64,000 nt of DNA from positions 1-64,000 of the forward strand of contig QXWX01000012.1 in NCBI GenBank assembly GCA_009911175.1, in the 5' to 3' direction. Below the pieces are notes generated by a model. The model saw only the letters and a program-made list of their open reading frames with translations, did not search any database and was not told the origin of the DNA. The stretch's first letter is position 1, and each line of letters begins with the position of its first letter. Positions 52,791 through 61,766 of this stretch are shown here, piece after piece. The translations under genes were made by a program, and so were the position numbers. This DNA is from Lachnospiraceae bacterium (GTDB taxonomy: Bacteria > Bacillota_A > Clostridia > Lachnospirales > Lachnospiraceae).

Positions 52791-53712
52791 GCTGTCAAGG
52801 AGATATTTTGAGACATATGGAAGGCCGATGCTGGAAAAGGAGTATCAGCAGTATACAGGAATCATTGCGGCCGGTCTGGCGGGTTCGGGTTCGGAATGCT
52901 TTGGATTTGATGACGCATATTCCCGGGATCATGATTTTGGTCCCGGGTTTTGTATCTGGATTCCGGAGCGGTATGAATCTGTAACAGGAGAAAATCTGCA
53001 GCGGTCCTATGAATTGCTGCCGTCCTTTTTTGAGGGGTATGGAATTTCCGACTGTGCTTTGGAGCGCGGAAACAGGATTGGGGTCCATTCGATTGAGTCC
53101 TTTTACCGGGACCTGATCGGCAGGGCGGATGCTCCGGAGACCAATATGGAGTGGTTTTGCATTCCGGAAAGATTTTTGGCAATGGCAGTGAATGGTGAAG
53201 TATTTTGTGATCCTTTGGGGGAGTTTACAAAAATCCGCCGGAAGCTGCTGGGATTTTATCCGGAGGATGTGCTCAGAAAAAAGCTGGCCGCAAAGTGCGC
53301 TGTGATGGGACAGGCAGGACAGTATAACTATGGGAGATGTATACGCCGCGGGATGTATGAGACGGCAGGACTTTGTGCCGGCCGGTTTGTAACGGCGGCA
53401 TTGGGGGCAGTTTATCTGCTGAATAGAACATATATGCCGTTTTATAAATGGGTATTTCGCGGGGCGGAGGAGTTTGCGGAATGGGAAAGTGTGGTGGAGG
53501 ATTTGAAAAAAATGATGCGGCTGTCGGATGTTCAGGATTCTGCGGGGAAAATGCTGCTGATCGAACGGGTCTGTATCCGGGTGCGGGATGCTTTGATCTT
53601 AAAAGGGTGGTCCTATGGGGAAGAATGCTTTCTGCAGAACCATGCAAAGCGTGTGACGGAAATGATCCGGGATCCGGTGCTTCGGGGGTTGCCGATCATG
53701 GCGGGGGAGTAG
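52777..53712 (+). CDS. DUF4037 protein with a nucleotidyltransferase-like motif
   Basis: This is a 311-residue protein. Residues about 33-54 read GLAGSGSECFGFDDAYSRDH and on to D-F-G. This resembles the G-S-x-S...D-x-D core of the nucleotidyltransferase fold, with the acidic D-x-D as D-H-D. The rest is helical. I recall this family as DUF4037, of unknown function. It is coupled to the TPR gene and, past a transporter relic, to a DUF4125 gene. Adenylylation or nucleotidylation of a partner is a guess from the motif. Confidence 0.78.
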   Translation: MKGLELSRRYFETYGRPMLEKEYQQYTGIIAAGLAGSGSECFGFDDAYSRDHDFGPGFCIWIPERYESVTGENLQRSYELLPSFFEGYGISDCALERGNRIGVHSIESFYRDLIGRADAPETNMEWFCIPERFLAMAVNGEVFCDPLGEFTKIRRKLLGFYPEDVLRKKLAAKCAVMGQAGQYNYGRCIRRGMYETAGLCAGRFVTAALGAVYLLNRTYMPFYKWVFRGAEEFAEWESVVEDLKKMMRLSDVQDSAGKMLLIERVCIRVRDALILKGWSYGEECFLQNHAKRVTEMIRDPVLRGLPIMAGE

Positions 53713-53756
53713 TTCTGGAATGTGGATACGATATGGAAAGAAGAGGGGACAGAACA

Positions 53757-53938
53757 TGAAGAACACAATCTCTGCTTATGCAGAGGCATGACTTTGTTTA
53801 CTTTTGTGGGGCGGTACGATGGTATCCACAAAAATTCTGCTGGAAAGTGTTTCAACGGTGATGCAGTTGTTTTTAAGATTTCTGATAGCATATTTGGCTT
53901 TTTCCTTTCTAAGACAGGGACTATTCTGGCCAGCATAA
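53757..53938 (+). pseudogene. Relic of an EamA (DMT) family transporter
   Basis: An ATG at 53757 after GAGGGACAGAAC opens MKNTISAYAEA and then hits TGA. Reading on in the same frame gives LCLLLWGGTMVSTKILLE and then VSTVMQLFLRFLIAYLAF, before TAA at 53936-53938. L-L-W-G followed by a helix and LRFLIAYLAF is the usual start of an EamA/drug-metabolite transporter. The rest, about 240 residues, is missing. It is an N-terminal fragment with an early stop, left in the 326-base gap between the DUF4037 and DUF4125 genes. Confidence 0.65.
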
Positions 53939-54038
53939 ACGGGCAGGGAATGACGTTGGAAATCAAGGGCGACCTTTTGGTCGGGTGTGCGGCGTTAAGG
54001 CTCAGCGAAAACGGGAAAAGAAAAAGAGGGATCATAGT

Positions 54039-54677
54039 ATGATGCAAGTAAATGGAGAGCGGGAAGATATCATAGAGAGGATCATTGAAAAAGAATGGAA
54101 CTTTTTTGCCAAGGTAAATAATATCGGCGGGAGGGCAGACTGCCAGGATGATTTCCGGACATTTCAGATTATGAGGTCCAGTCAGTTTGAGGCATGGGAT
54201 CAAGAGGTGCTGCACAGCTATGCGCATGATCTGGAGCAGGCAGAATTCATGGGGCAGAATCCGGTGGAATTGAAATATGCGTATATGATGAAGGACACAG
54301 CTCCGGAGTATTATGAACAGAAGCTGGCTCCATTTCTGCCGGAGATCAAAGAGGAAAAAAAGAAGGCGGCAGAACAGATTCTGGAATGGGAAATGACATG
54401 CTATCATAAGCTGCGGGAAATGTATCCGAATTTTATCGGATTGGGAAGGCAGGAACAGGATTCGGAGGGGAATCAGATGACTTCCATCTCTGTATATCTG
54501 CGCGGGGAATTGTATACATATTCCAGGGAAACCTTGACGCTATATTTGGAGATGGTGAAGAATAAGGAGAAGGAAGGGAGTAATTTGATTCGTGAGATTT
54601 ATGAAAATACGGCGAAGAGGTATGGGTATCAGGATCTCGAAGATGCGGAAAGAGCGGTCACTCCAGAGAGTGGTTGA
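54039..54677 (+). CDS. DUF4125 family protein
   Basis: This is a 212-residue soluble protein that matches my memory of the DUF4125 family, often found beside DUF4037 and TPR genes in gut Clostridia. Early segments EKEWNFFAKVNNIGGRADCQ (residues 15-34) and FRTFQIMRSSQFEAW (about 37-51) are characteristic. The remainder is helical and charged. AGAGGG lies before tandem ATG codons at 54039 and 54042. Function unknown; the triad suggests a shared complex. Confidence 0.78.
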   Translation: MMQVNGEREDIIERIIEKEWNFFAKVNNIGGRADCQDDFRTFQIMRSSQFEAWDQEVLHSYAHDLEQAEFMGQNPVELKYAYMMKDTAPEYYEQKLAPFLPEIKEEKKKAAEQILEWEMTCYHKLREMYPNFIGLGRQEQDSEGNQMTSISVYLRGELYTYSRETLTLYLEMVKNKEKEGSNLIREIYENTAKRYGYQDLEDAERAVTPESG

Positions 54678-54830
54678 AAACTGCTTTCTGTAAACTGAAA
54701 CGATAGATCGCGGGAATGAATTTTCATACACGCCTCAGGGGATCATTTTATGTAAGTGATTCCGGAAAGAAATATGATGGATACGACACAGGCGGGAAGG
54801 ATGCAAGGTATGGCAGTCTTTCAGAGGATC

Positions 54831-54917
54831 GTCGGGAAATGATATTTACATACAACATCTTGCGGTGATGTATAAGCGGCCGTGCGAGATGTTGTGTGTA
54901 AACAGCTGTTTCCCGAC
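54831..54917. repeat. Long imperfect palindrome
   Basis: A 19-bp stem with two G-U pairs (54845-54863 against 54884-54902) is enclosed by a further perfect 9-bp pair GTCGGGAAA/TTTCCCGAC (54831-54839 with 54909-54917). It lies in the gap between the DUF4125 gene and the convergent ABC permease gene. It may be the terminator for the minus-strand operon, although no strong T-run follows, or a MITE-like element. Confidence 0.55.
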
Positions 54918-54948
54918 AGATCATCCTGCATAATCCTGCCCTGCGGCA

Positions 54949-55806
54949 TCAATACCGCCGCCTGCACCACTTCTCCAGCAGATTGATCAGCGAATACAAA
55001 AGCATCGCCATGATACAGAGCAGGATAATGCTCATCAGCAGCCAATCCATCTTAAAGACCTGGCTGGAATAAATGATCAGATACCCCAGCCCGCTCCGCG
55101 CTGCCAGAAATTCTCCGATCACGACCCCCACCAGGCAGAGCCCGATATTGACCTTCATATTGCTGATGATGGCAGGGATGGAGCTTGGCAGTACGACCTT
55201 GGTGAGGGCATGCCATTTGTTCCCGCGCAGGGTATAGATCAGCTTGATCTTCTCTTGATCCACTCCGGTAAAGCTGGTATACAGGTTCAGGATGCTCCCG
55301 AAGATCGCCACAGACATTCCGGCCACGATGATGGTGGTCTGATTGGCGCCCAGCCATACGATCAGGAGAGGCGCAAGGGCGGACTTGGGCAGGCTGTTGA
55401 GCACCACCAGATAAGGATCCAGGATTTCGGACAGCTTGCGGCTGCACCAGAGCAGCACTGCAGCCAGGATACTGATGAGGGTGGTCAAAAGGAAGCTGGC
55501 AATGGTCTCATACAGGGTACTCCAGAGATGCAGGAAGATACTTTTGTCCGTTACCATTTCCAAAAAACAGCGGGTGACCTGCGAGGGGCTGCTGAAAATG
55601 AAGGAATCAATGATTCCGGCCCTGGCGGTAAATTCCCATAAAAAAAGAAAACAGATCAGGATTGCGGCGCGGGAAAAGCAGACGATACGCCGGTGCAATT
55701 TCCTTCCATGCAGGAAATTGCGCTGCCCGGCGGAGAATACTGCTGTGTTCTGCGTGATGCATGCAGCTTCCTGAGTTTTACATTGTCCGGTAGAGATATC
55801 ACGCAT
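54949..55806 (-). CDS. ABC transporter permease (NitT/TauT/SsuC type)
   Basis: This is a 285-residue inner-membrane permease with about six hydrophobic segments. The ATPase-contact loop lies around residues 195-215 (LPSSIPAIISNMKVNIG). The family moves nitrate, taurine, sulfonates or thiamine precursors. The basic N-terminus (RNFLHGRKLHRR) precedes the first membrane segment near residue 43. It overlaps the ATPase gene by eight bases. No substrate-binding protein gene is adjacent on either side, so the importer's specificity is open. Confidence 0.85.
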   Translation of the reverse strand: MRDISTGQCKTQEAACITQNTAVFSAGQRNFLHGRKLHRRIVCFSRAAILICFLFLWEFTARAGIIDSFIFSSPSQVTRCFLEMVTDKSIFLHLWSTLYETIASFLLTTLISILAAVLLWCSRKLSEILDPYLVVLNSLPKSALAPLLIVWLGANQTTIIVAGMSVAIFGSILNLYTSFTGVDQEKIKLIYTLRGNKWHALTKVVLPSSIPAIISNMKVNIGLCLVGVVIGEFLAARSGLGYLIIYSSQVFKMDWLLMSIILLCIMAMLLYSLINLLEKWCRRRY

Positions 55807-56566
55807 TGGTATTCAGCTCCTTCCAGATGATATTGAAATAATGCTTAAATTCCGGTGCATTGCGCCGGTTCATGGGAGTATCTGCCTCTAATTCAAAAGT
55901 GATGGGAATGATCTTCGCGATGGAAGCGGGGCGGGGAGTCAACACCACGACCCGGTCGGCCATGCTGACTGCCTCGGAAAGGTCGTGTGTCACAAGGACC
56001 GCGGTCTTATGGGCATTCCGAAGAATCTGGCCGATGTCGTCACAGACCGATAAACGGGTCTGATAATCCAGGGCAGAAAAGGGTTCGTCTAACAGCAGAA
56101 TGTCCGGATCCAGTACCAGCGTCCGGATCAGGGCCGCCCGCTGGCGCATCCCGCCGGAGAGCTCGGATGGTTTCGCGTTTTCAAATTGTTTCAGGCCGTA
56201 CAGATCTAACAGCTCATGGGCATATTCCCGGGAACGCTCCGAGAGCATGTGCCGGATCTCCAGGCCCAGCAGGACGTTGCGGTAGACGGTCCGCCACTCG
56301 AACAGGTGGTCATGCTGCAGCATATATCCGATGTTGGTGGAGCTCTCCCGGAGCGCCTTTCCGTTCAGCTTCACCTGCCCGTCCTCGGCATCGATCAGGC
56401 CGCTTATAATTGAAAGCAGCGTGGATTTGCCGCACCCCGAAGGTCCTACGATGGCGACAAACTCCCCAGAGGATACGGAAAATGAGATATCTGTCAGTGC
56501 TTTTGTTTCTCCTTCCAGACTGTGATATGCATAATTGATATTTTTAAGTTCCAATATGGGTTCCAT
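55799..56566 (-). CDS. ABC transporter ATP-binding protein (TauB/SsuB type)
   Basis: This is a 255-residue ATPase. Walker A is VGPSGCGKST (about residues 38-47), the signature is LSGGMRQRAAL (about 138-148), Walker B is DILLLDEPFSALD (about 158-170) and the switch His lies in VLVTHDLSEA (about 191). I start at 56566 after TTGGAG; the upstream frame extension has no site. It pairs with the permease downstream. Confidence 0.9.
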   Translation of the reverse strand: MEPILELKNINYAYHSLEGETKALTDISFSVSSGEFVAIVGPSGCGKSTLLSIISGLIDAEDGQVKLNGKALRESSTNIGYMLQHDHLFEWRTVYRNVLLGLEIRHMLSERSREYAHELLDLYGLKQFENAKPSELSGGMRQRAALIRTLVLDPDILLLDEPFSALDYQTRLSVCDDIGQILRNAHKTAVLVTHDLSEAVSMADRVVVLTPRPASIAKIIPITFELEADTPMNRRNAPEFKHYFNIIWKELNTNA

Positions 56567-56730
56567 GCAGACACTCCAATCAAAAGATATATAATACTTT
56601 ATGACAAAAAAGTGGAGAGGTGCATAGGAAAAGGAGGACCCGCCGGCCCCCCTTGTACCCTTCCTGTATTCTCCTTCCAGTATTCCCGTTCCAGCATTAC
56701 TCTTCCGGTATTCCCGTTCCTCCATTATCC

Positions 56731-58230
56731 TTACTGCGTCACCTTTACATACACATAGTCATTTCCGCCTTCCGGAGCCTTCCACCCGTTATACTCCGAA
56801 TAAAACTGGAAAAATGCGCGGTCGAGCTGATCTTCGTCTACCACATAGACAAGTGTATATTCCAGTTCCTCGCCCGGTTCCATCGGAACAAAATGGAAAT
56901 CCTTGACACGTTCGATTCCGTCCGTATGATAGATCTTGTCAAAATATACCGGGAATCCGTCTGTCTGCAGATGATATCCCTCATTAGCGGGACTGTATTT
57001 CCAGTCAGCGGCATAACTTTTGAAAATCCCGTCTTCATTGACATCCAGATAATGGATATAAGGGCATACGGTTACGTTATTGTCATATTCATTTACGGTG
57101 TTATGGTTCTTTACCTTCATATGCGCTACCACGAATTTAGAATTTACGGTCTCTACGGTCGGCTCCCCGGTTTCCTTTCCATTTTCATCGTAGGAATACT
57201 TATAGCGTTCATGGGATTTGAGGGTGCCGTCCTCGTTGATCCAGTCCGCCATCTCGCCCGCAAAGTCATAATAATTTTCTACCGGATATTCGGAAACCGG
57301 AAGCGCGTCTTTGATTTCGATGGATTCCACGGTATAGCGGATATCATCCGGCTTTATACCGTTTTTATCCGGCCCGAAAGGTATTTTCAATTCTTCCCCT
57401 GTGGAAAAGAAATTATTGTCCGCCAGCAGCTCCGGAGTCCATTCCCTCAAGGCGCTTTCCTGGTTTGCTTTCTGCTCTGCGAGCAGAGCTTCGATCTCCT
57501 CGTCCGTCGCATACGGCACGGTAGAATCCAGCACCTGTATGTCCAGTCCCTCTGCGATTTTTATCGTCTCTTCCATGGGAAGTGTATTGTTCATATCAAA
57601 GATTTCTACGAGATAGCCTTCTTCTTCGTTGAACAGCATCACGTTCTTGGTGGTTTTGTCGCTGTCCATATAACGGCTCTCCGACAAAAACAATGCGGCC
57701 TTCATTCCATTGATCTCGATCTCTTTCTTTAGATTTTCCTCTTTCAGCCCGTGGGTCAGGTCATCGCTGTTCCCCATGCGGATCTGCTGATCCAATTCTG
57801 CGGCGTTCCATGCGATAATGGTGACGGTTCCTCCGGTCTCATTGTTATGCCATTTCCCTCCGTAGGGCGTATTTTCCGCGCCTAATGCATAGCCGGCAGG
57901 CATATAGGTGGGAGTGACCTCGATCTCATGGGCCTCCTTTTGTTCGCGGTCGATCGCAAGGTCATAGGTCACGGAAGACTCCTCCTTCACCAGATTTGCG
58001 GTCAAAAATTTATTGGCGGCAGCCACCACCAGAGAGGAGCCTGCGGCCAGTACAGCCGCCGCTGCCAGAACGCGCAGCATTTTGTGTCTCCTGGCAAAGG
58101 AGACTCTGCCCTTTCTCTGGATCCCCAGCTTCCGGTATGCATCCTGCATCCCCTGGTCTACCTTCTCCGGAATGACCAGCTCCTGATTTAAGATTCTTAT
58201 CATTTCCTGATCCGTATATGTTCTCTTCAT
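56731..58230 (-). CDS. Membrane-anchored anti-sigma-factor-like protein
   Basis: This is a 499-residue protein with a short cytoplasmic N-terminal part (residues 1-50), one membrane segment (about 51-70, VLAAAAVLAAGSSLVVAAA) and a large external domain of about 430 residues. A segment near 107-120 (PTYMPAGYALGAEN) recalls the DUF4367/DUF4179-type domains common in Clostridial anti-sigma proteins. It follows an ECF sigma gene in the same direction, which is the usual pairing. The N-terminal part would hold the sigma factor until an envelope signal arrives. Confidence 0.72.
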   Translation of the reverse strand: MKRTYTDQEMIRILNQELVIPEKVDQGMQDAYRKLGIQRKGRVSFARRHKMLRVLAAAAVLAAGSSLVVAAANKFLTANLVKEESSVTYDLAIDREQKEAHEIEVTPTYMPAGYALGAENTPYGGKWHNNETGGTVTIIAWNAAELDQQIRMGNSDDLTHGLKEENLKKEIEINGMKAALFLSESRYMDSDKTTKNVMLFNEEEGYLVEIFDMNNTLPMEETIKIAEGLDIQVLDSTVPYATDEEIEALLAEQKANQESALREWTPELLADNNFFSTGEELKIPFGPDKNGIKPDDIRYTVESIEIKDALPVSEYPVENYYDFAGEMADWINEDGTLKSHERYKYSYDENGKETGEPTVETVNSKFVVAHMKVKNHNTVNEYDNNVTVCPYIHYLDVNEDGIFKSYAADWKYSPANEGYHLQTDGFPVYFDKIYHTDGIERVKDFHFVPMEPGEELEYTLVYVVDEDQLDRAFFQFYSEYNGWKAPEGGNDYVYVKVTQ

Positions 58231-58367
58231 GTGTTACCTCCTGACTGATTCATGCGGTTTGTCTGTATCCTTTCTTCCTGCGAAGCGGCGAGCCAAGTGG
58301 TCGTGCCTGCAGGGCCGTTTGACATCTGTGAAGCAGCGGGCCGGGCAGCTATGCTTCCAACTCATAT

Positions 58368-58898
58368 TCACCGGACAGCCTGCTTCAAATATCTGGCCGG
58401 CGGTTCAAAACGGTACTCTCTGGCAGCCTCCCTGCGGCCCCTGGACAGCCGGGTCTTTACCGTATTTTCCTCCAGATCCAGTATCTGCGCGATCTCGCGG
58501 ATTTTAAAGCCCTCCACATAATACAGGATCAGGACGAGACGGTATTTTTCATCCAGAGAATTCAGAAGCTCATAAAATTCATAATTTTCCAGTGACACGC
58601 AATTTCCTCCCTGCTCCGGCAGCTGTTCTGTGGGGCATTCCCTTCGGCCGGCATTCAAGATATCGATACATTTGTTGATCAGGATCCGGACCAGCCAGGT
58701 CTTGAAGAACTGTTCGTTCTCCAGGCTGTCCAGCTTTTCATAGCAGGTCAGGATTGTCTCCTGGATGGCATCTGCGATATCATCATCAGATCTCAGATAA
58801 CTTCTCGCAACCTTATACATCGTAAGCTTCTGGCTTTCCATCAATTCCACGAAAGCATTGCTGTCATGTCGTTTTGCTCTTTTTACTAAAAACTTCAA
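58368..58898 (-). CDS. ECF-type RNA polymerase sigma factor, TTG start
   Basis: This is a 176-residue sigma-70 family ECF factor. Region 2 spans about residues 10-85 (DDIADAIQETILTCYEKLDSL) and region 4 about 110-165 (YRLVLILYYVEGFKIREIA, then ENTVKTRLSRGR). The start codon is TTG at 58898, preceded by GAGGAGG at ideal spacing; no ATG fits. It is upstream of the anti-sigma-like gene, with a 137-base gap. It probably directs transcription of its own operon and envelope genes. Confidence 0.9.
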   Translation of the reverse strand: MKFLVKRAKRHDSNAFVELMESQKLTMYKVARSYLRSDDDIADAIQETILTCYEKLDSLENEQFFKTWLVRILINKCIDILNAGRRECPTEQLPEQGGNCVSLENYEFYELLNSLDEKYRLVLILYYVEGFKIREIAQILDLEENTVKTRLSRGRREAAREYRFEPPARYLKQAVR

Positions 58899-59090
58899 GA
58901 ATAAAACCTCCTCACTTTATCCATGTACCTGTGGGACCATGCAAATGTATATTCCGCAGACACAGGGTCTTTTGTTACCGAAAAATACTGTCACAGCAGG
59001 TTTTTCAGTCCACTTTTATCTGGCGCCTTACTTATTAGACAGATGAAAGGGCAAAAAGGTTTCAGGCAATTATTATTTTTTTGCCAACGA

Positions 59091-59124
59091 AAAAAACCGG
59101 CAGATGGATATGATTCTGCCGGTT
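59091..59124 (-). terminator. Terminator of the DUF4173 operon
   Basis: A perfect 9-bp stem AACCGGCAG/CTGCCGGTT (59095-59103 with 59116-59124) is followed on the minus strand by a run of six T, just past the stop at 59148. Confidence 0.75.
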
Positions 59125-59147
59125 AGGAAATGGATGAAAATCATATT

Positions 59148-60881
59148 TCAGTGCTCAGCGAGATATTCCTCCGCTGTTTTCCAGGCCCGCGCCTCCGCAA
59201 AATTCCATTCCCGAAAATTGGGTTTCCTGAACTCGTAGATCCCTTCCATATAAAATTCAAACTGCGATTCCAGATATTCGCCTATGGTCTCGAACTTGGA
59301 AAGGTCCTCCTGGCACTTGAATTCATAGGGTTCGTCTCTGTAATAATAACGGTCATCCTCCGTGTAGATATACGTTTTCATTTTTATATCCGCCATCTGC
59401 GCAACATAGGGCGCGGCATCGACGGACAGGTTATGGAGCAGATAGTTCACATCCTGCCAGGTGATCTGTTCCATATGCCGAAGGTTGTAGGAGGCGATGA
59501 TACGGTCCACTCCGGCGAAGGAAAACACAAGATAGCAGCAGGTCACGACCGTCACGGTATACCGAAACAGAGGAAACGCCTGCCGGAAGATGCTGACCAT
59601 CACGCCTCCCATGATCAGGGTCAGTACTCCCAAAAACCAGAGTACCAGGATCCGCAGGAAGGTGAGATGGTAGACTCCCACATAGAGCAGCATCCGGTAG
59701 GCTGCCGACAGGGTCATGACGCAGGTGCAGACGGAGATCACCAGCAGCAGGACATTCAACGCCCGGCGCGTTTCAAAGACCTGGATGCAGACCATTACGG
59801 TCACCAGATTGATCAGGCTCACGGCCAGAAGCTGCCAGAAGCCCTGGTGGGCATACTGGGAATAGGTCATTCCGTCGGGCAGGCCCCGGCGCAGGAATAA
59901 AAACAGGATCTGGATCCCGGAATAGATCACATAGATGAAAGCCAGTGTCATGGTAAATGTGATCCCGATCAGCGCGTTTGCCCCCGATCCTTCTTTTTGA
60001 GTCGGGCTTTTCAGATTTTGTCGGAACAAAGCCGCAAAAAATACATAGAGCATGAAAAAACCAGAAAGAAAACTCCAACAGATCCGGACGGCAGTGGTGA
60101 GATTCGGAATATCCGGGATCGTGATGCGGATCCGGAAATAACTGGCAAAGACCGGATCAGATCCAATCAGGAGCGGCATCACGCACAGCAGGAAGAGGGC
60201 GGCGATGGCAGCGCCTGTGAGCACGGCCGGGGCTTTCTTTTTTAGATTCGCTCTTTTTTGCAGGGCTTCTTCAGAACTTGCTGCCTTGTGCTTTGATATA
60301 GAATACAGCATATGTTCGAACGGCTTGAACAGTGATACGAAGCAGGTCCCGGCAAAGAACAAGAGCTGTTTTAAATTGGCAGAAAAGCTCCAGCGGCTGT
60401 CTTCATACATCTGATGCAGCATGCCCGTACAGAATAGAAGCAGGATGCCGACGCGGTTGAACAGGTGGATCCAGGCATTGGCCGTCATGCAGGTGGAAAT
60501 GCCAAGTAACAGCATTCCCGCAAAATAAAAGAACAGCCCACGCTTCCATGGGATGCCGGCTTTACCAAGCCACAGGACAGAAAACAGGATCACCGCGGCA
60601 ACGGCAGCCGGAAAGGTGATGCCTGCCGGATTGTCAAAGAGGCAGAAGGTATAGATCAGCCCAAACAGGCAGGCGGTTTTGCCGAACCAGGTGAAGTGCT
60701 CCTTCATATACTGCAGGAGCGGGCTGTCCGGGGCTTTTATGTTCTTCGTCTGAGGAAGCTGCTCCGGAACGGCTTCATATTTTCTGCCGGCTGAATTTTG
60801 ACCCGCAGATATCGTTTCCGGCGCGGGTACCGTTTCCGATGTGGTTATATTTTGCTGAGTAGTCTTGTTTTGCTGTTCCAT
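59148..60881 (-). CDS. DUF4173-type polytopic membrane protein
   Basis: This is a 577-residue membrane protein with a polar N-terminal tail (residues 1-60, rich in Gln and Thr), about 12-13 hydrophobic segments (about 70-480) and a soluble C-terminal part of about 100 residues with many Tyr and Asp (YIYTEDDRYYYRDEPYE). It resembles the DUF4173/DUF4153 membrane proteins of Bacillota, of unknown function. The ATG at 60881 follows AAAGGAG. It is preceded by XRE and DUF2975 genes on the same strand, which probably form one operon. Confidence 0.72.
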   Translation of the reverse strand: MEQQNKTTQQNITTSETVPAPETISAGQNSAGRKYEAVPEQLPQTKNIKAPDSPLLQYMKEHFTWFGKTACLFGLIYTFCLFDNPAGITFPAAVAAVILFSVLWLGKAGIPWKRGLFFYFAGMLLLGISTCMTANAWIHLFNRVGILLLFCTGMLHQMYEDSRWSFSANLKQLLFFAGTCFVSLFKPFEHMLYSISKHKAASSEEALQKRANLKKKAPAVLTGAAIAALFLLCVMPLLIGSDPVFASYFRIRITIPDIPNLTTAVRICWSFLSGFFMLYVFFAALFRQNLKSPTQKEGSGANALIGITFTMTLAFIYVIYSGIQILFLFLRRGLPDGMTYSQYAHQGFWQLLAVSLINLVTVMVCIQVFETRRALNVLLLVISVCTCVMTLSAAYRMLLYVGVYHLTFLRILVLWFLGVLTLIMGGVMVSIFRQAFPLFRYTVTVVTCCYLVFSFAGVDRIIASYNLRHMEQITWQDVNYLLHNLSVDAAPYVAQMADIKMKTYIYTEDDRYYYRDEPYEFKCQEDLSKFETIGEYLESQFEFYMEGIYEFRKPNFREWNFAEARAWKTAEEYLAEH

Positions 60882-60911
60882 GGTCATTCTCCTTTCCATT
60901 TCATAGGTCTT

Positions 60912-61136
60912 TCAATCGCTGATTTCATCGTCATCCTCCACATATTCCAGGATATCCCCCGGCTGGCAGCGGAGGGCCTTACAGAGGGCATCCAGCGTCG
61001 TAAAGCGCACGGCCTTGGCCTTATTATTTTTTAAGATCGAAAGATTCGCCATCGTAAGGTCGATCTCCTTGGCAAGCTCCGTGACGCCGATCTTCCGTTT
61101 CGCCATCATTACATCCAGATTTACAATAATTCCCAT
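60912..61136 (-). CDS. Small XRE-family regulator (YozG-like)
   Basis: This is a 74-residue protein that is almost entirely a helix-turn-helix (residues 12-65: VTELAKEIDLTMANLSILKN and TLDALCKALRCQPGDILEY). This type is regularly found next to DUF2975 membrane proteins. It probably represses its own operon, whose promoter carries three 21-bp-spaced repeats. AGGCAGGA precedes the ATG. Confidence 0.87.
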   Translation of the reverse strand: MGIIVNLDVMMAKRKIGVTELAKEIDLTMANLSILKNNKAKAVRFTTLDALCKALRCQPGDILEYVEDDDEISD

Positions 61137-61246
61137 AGACTTATCCTGCCTTTCTTTTCTTAGGATCTGTTATGAAATAAACTTTTATTTTGAATTGTCT
61201 AAATCTGCATATGCGTCAAAATGAAAAGTAATTTCATGACAGCTCC

Positions 61247-61699
61247 TCATATGGTCAGATCATTTTCCTCTTTATAGCGGATCGCTTCCCGGAATACAAA
61301 GGAGAGCACTTCACTGAACAGCCCGGCGATAAAAAAGGTAAGGACCACGATGAAGGTTGCCGGGGTGGGCAGGAAAAAGCACTTAATAAAGAAGAGCAGT
61401 ACGATCACGGCGCTGGTGATACCCATCATCTCCAGGCTCTTTACATTCTCATGGATAAAACAGTTTTTCTGCATCACGGTGCGCATCATCTTCCGCAGCT
61501 CCCCGATGATCACGATCCCGCATACGCCTGACGCCGCGAAGATCACCAGCATCAGTATATAATACTCCTGAAATGCCCTGGAATAATAGATTCCAGCGTA
61601 CCGCAGGGACAGCGGAAGTGTGACGATGACTGCAATCCCGCTGTAAAACATCATATCCAACAATAATTTAGTAACCCGGATCAGCTTTTTACCATGCAT
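61247..61699 (-). CDS. DUF2975 membrane protein
   Basis: This is a 150-residue protein with four hydrophobic segments, typical of DUF2975. The start at 61699 follows AGGAGG; the longer frame upstream lies over the promoter. It is first in the operon with the XRE regulator and DUF4173 protein. The function of the family is not established. The membrane protein may sequester or signal to the regulator (inference). Confidence 0.82.
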   Translation of the reverse strand: MHGKKLIRVTKLLLDMMFYSGIAVIVTLPLSLRYAGIYYSRAFQEYYILMLVIFAASGVCGIVIIGELRKMMRTVMQKNCFIHENVKSLEMMGITSAVIVLLFFIKCFFLPTPATFIVVLTFFIAGLFSEVLSFVFREAIRYKEENDLTI

Positions 61700-61766
61700 A
61701 ATTTTGCCTCCTGATATTTGTAACCAATTTGTCCTACAAGCTTTATATGGCTGTTGATACAATAAA

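Noticed and set aside
53722..54042. 106-codon plus-strand frame in the DUF4037-DUF4125 gap
   Set aside because: It is in another frame than the EamA-like segment, shows no family pattern, and its start lacks a good ribosome site.
53613..54407. 264-codon minus-strand frame over the DUF4037/DUF4125 junction
   Set aside because: It crosses two genes and the EamA relic in antisense; the plus-strand reading explains the sequence better.
56620..57732. 370-codon open frame on the plus strand over the anti-sigma-like gene
   Set aside because: It is the antisense of a gene with a recognised pairing and layout; composition is unlike a real protein.
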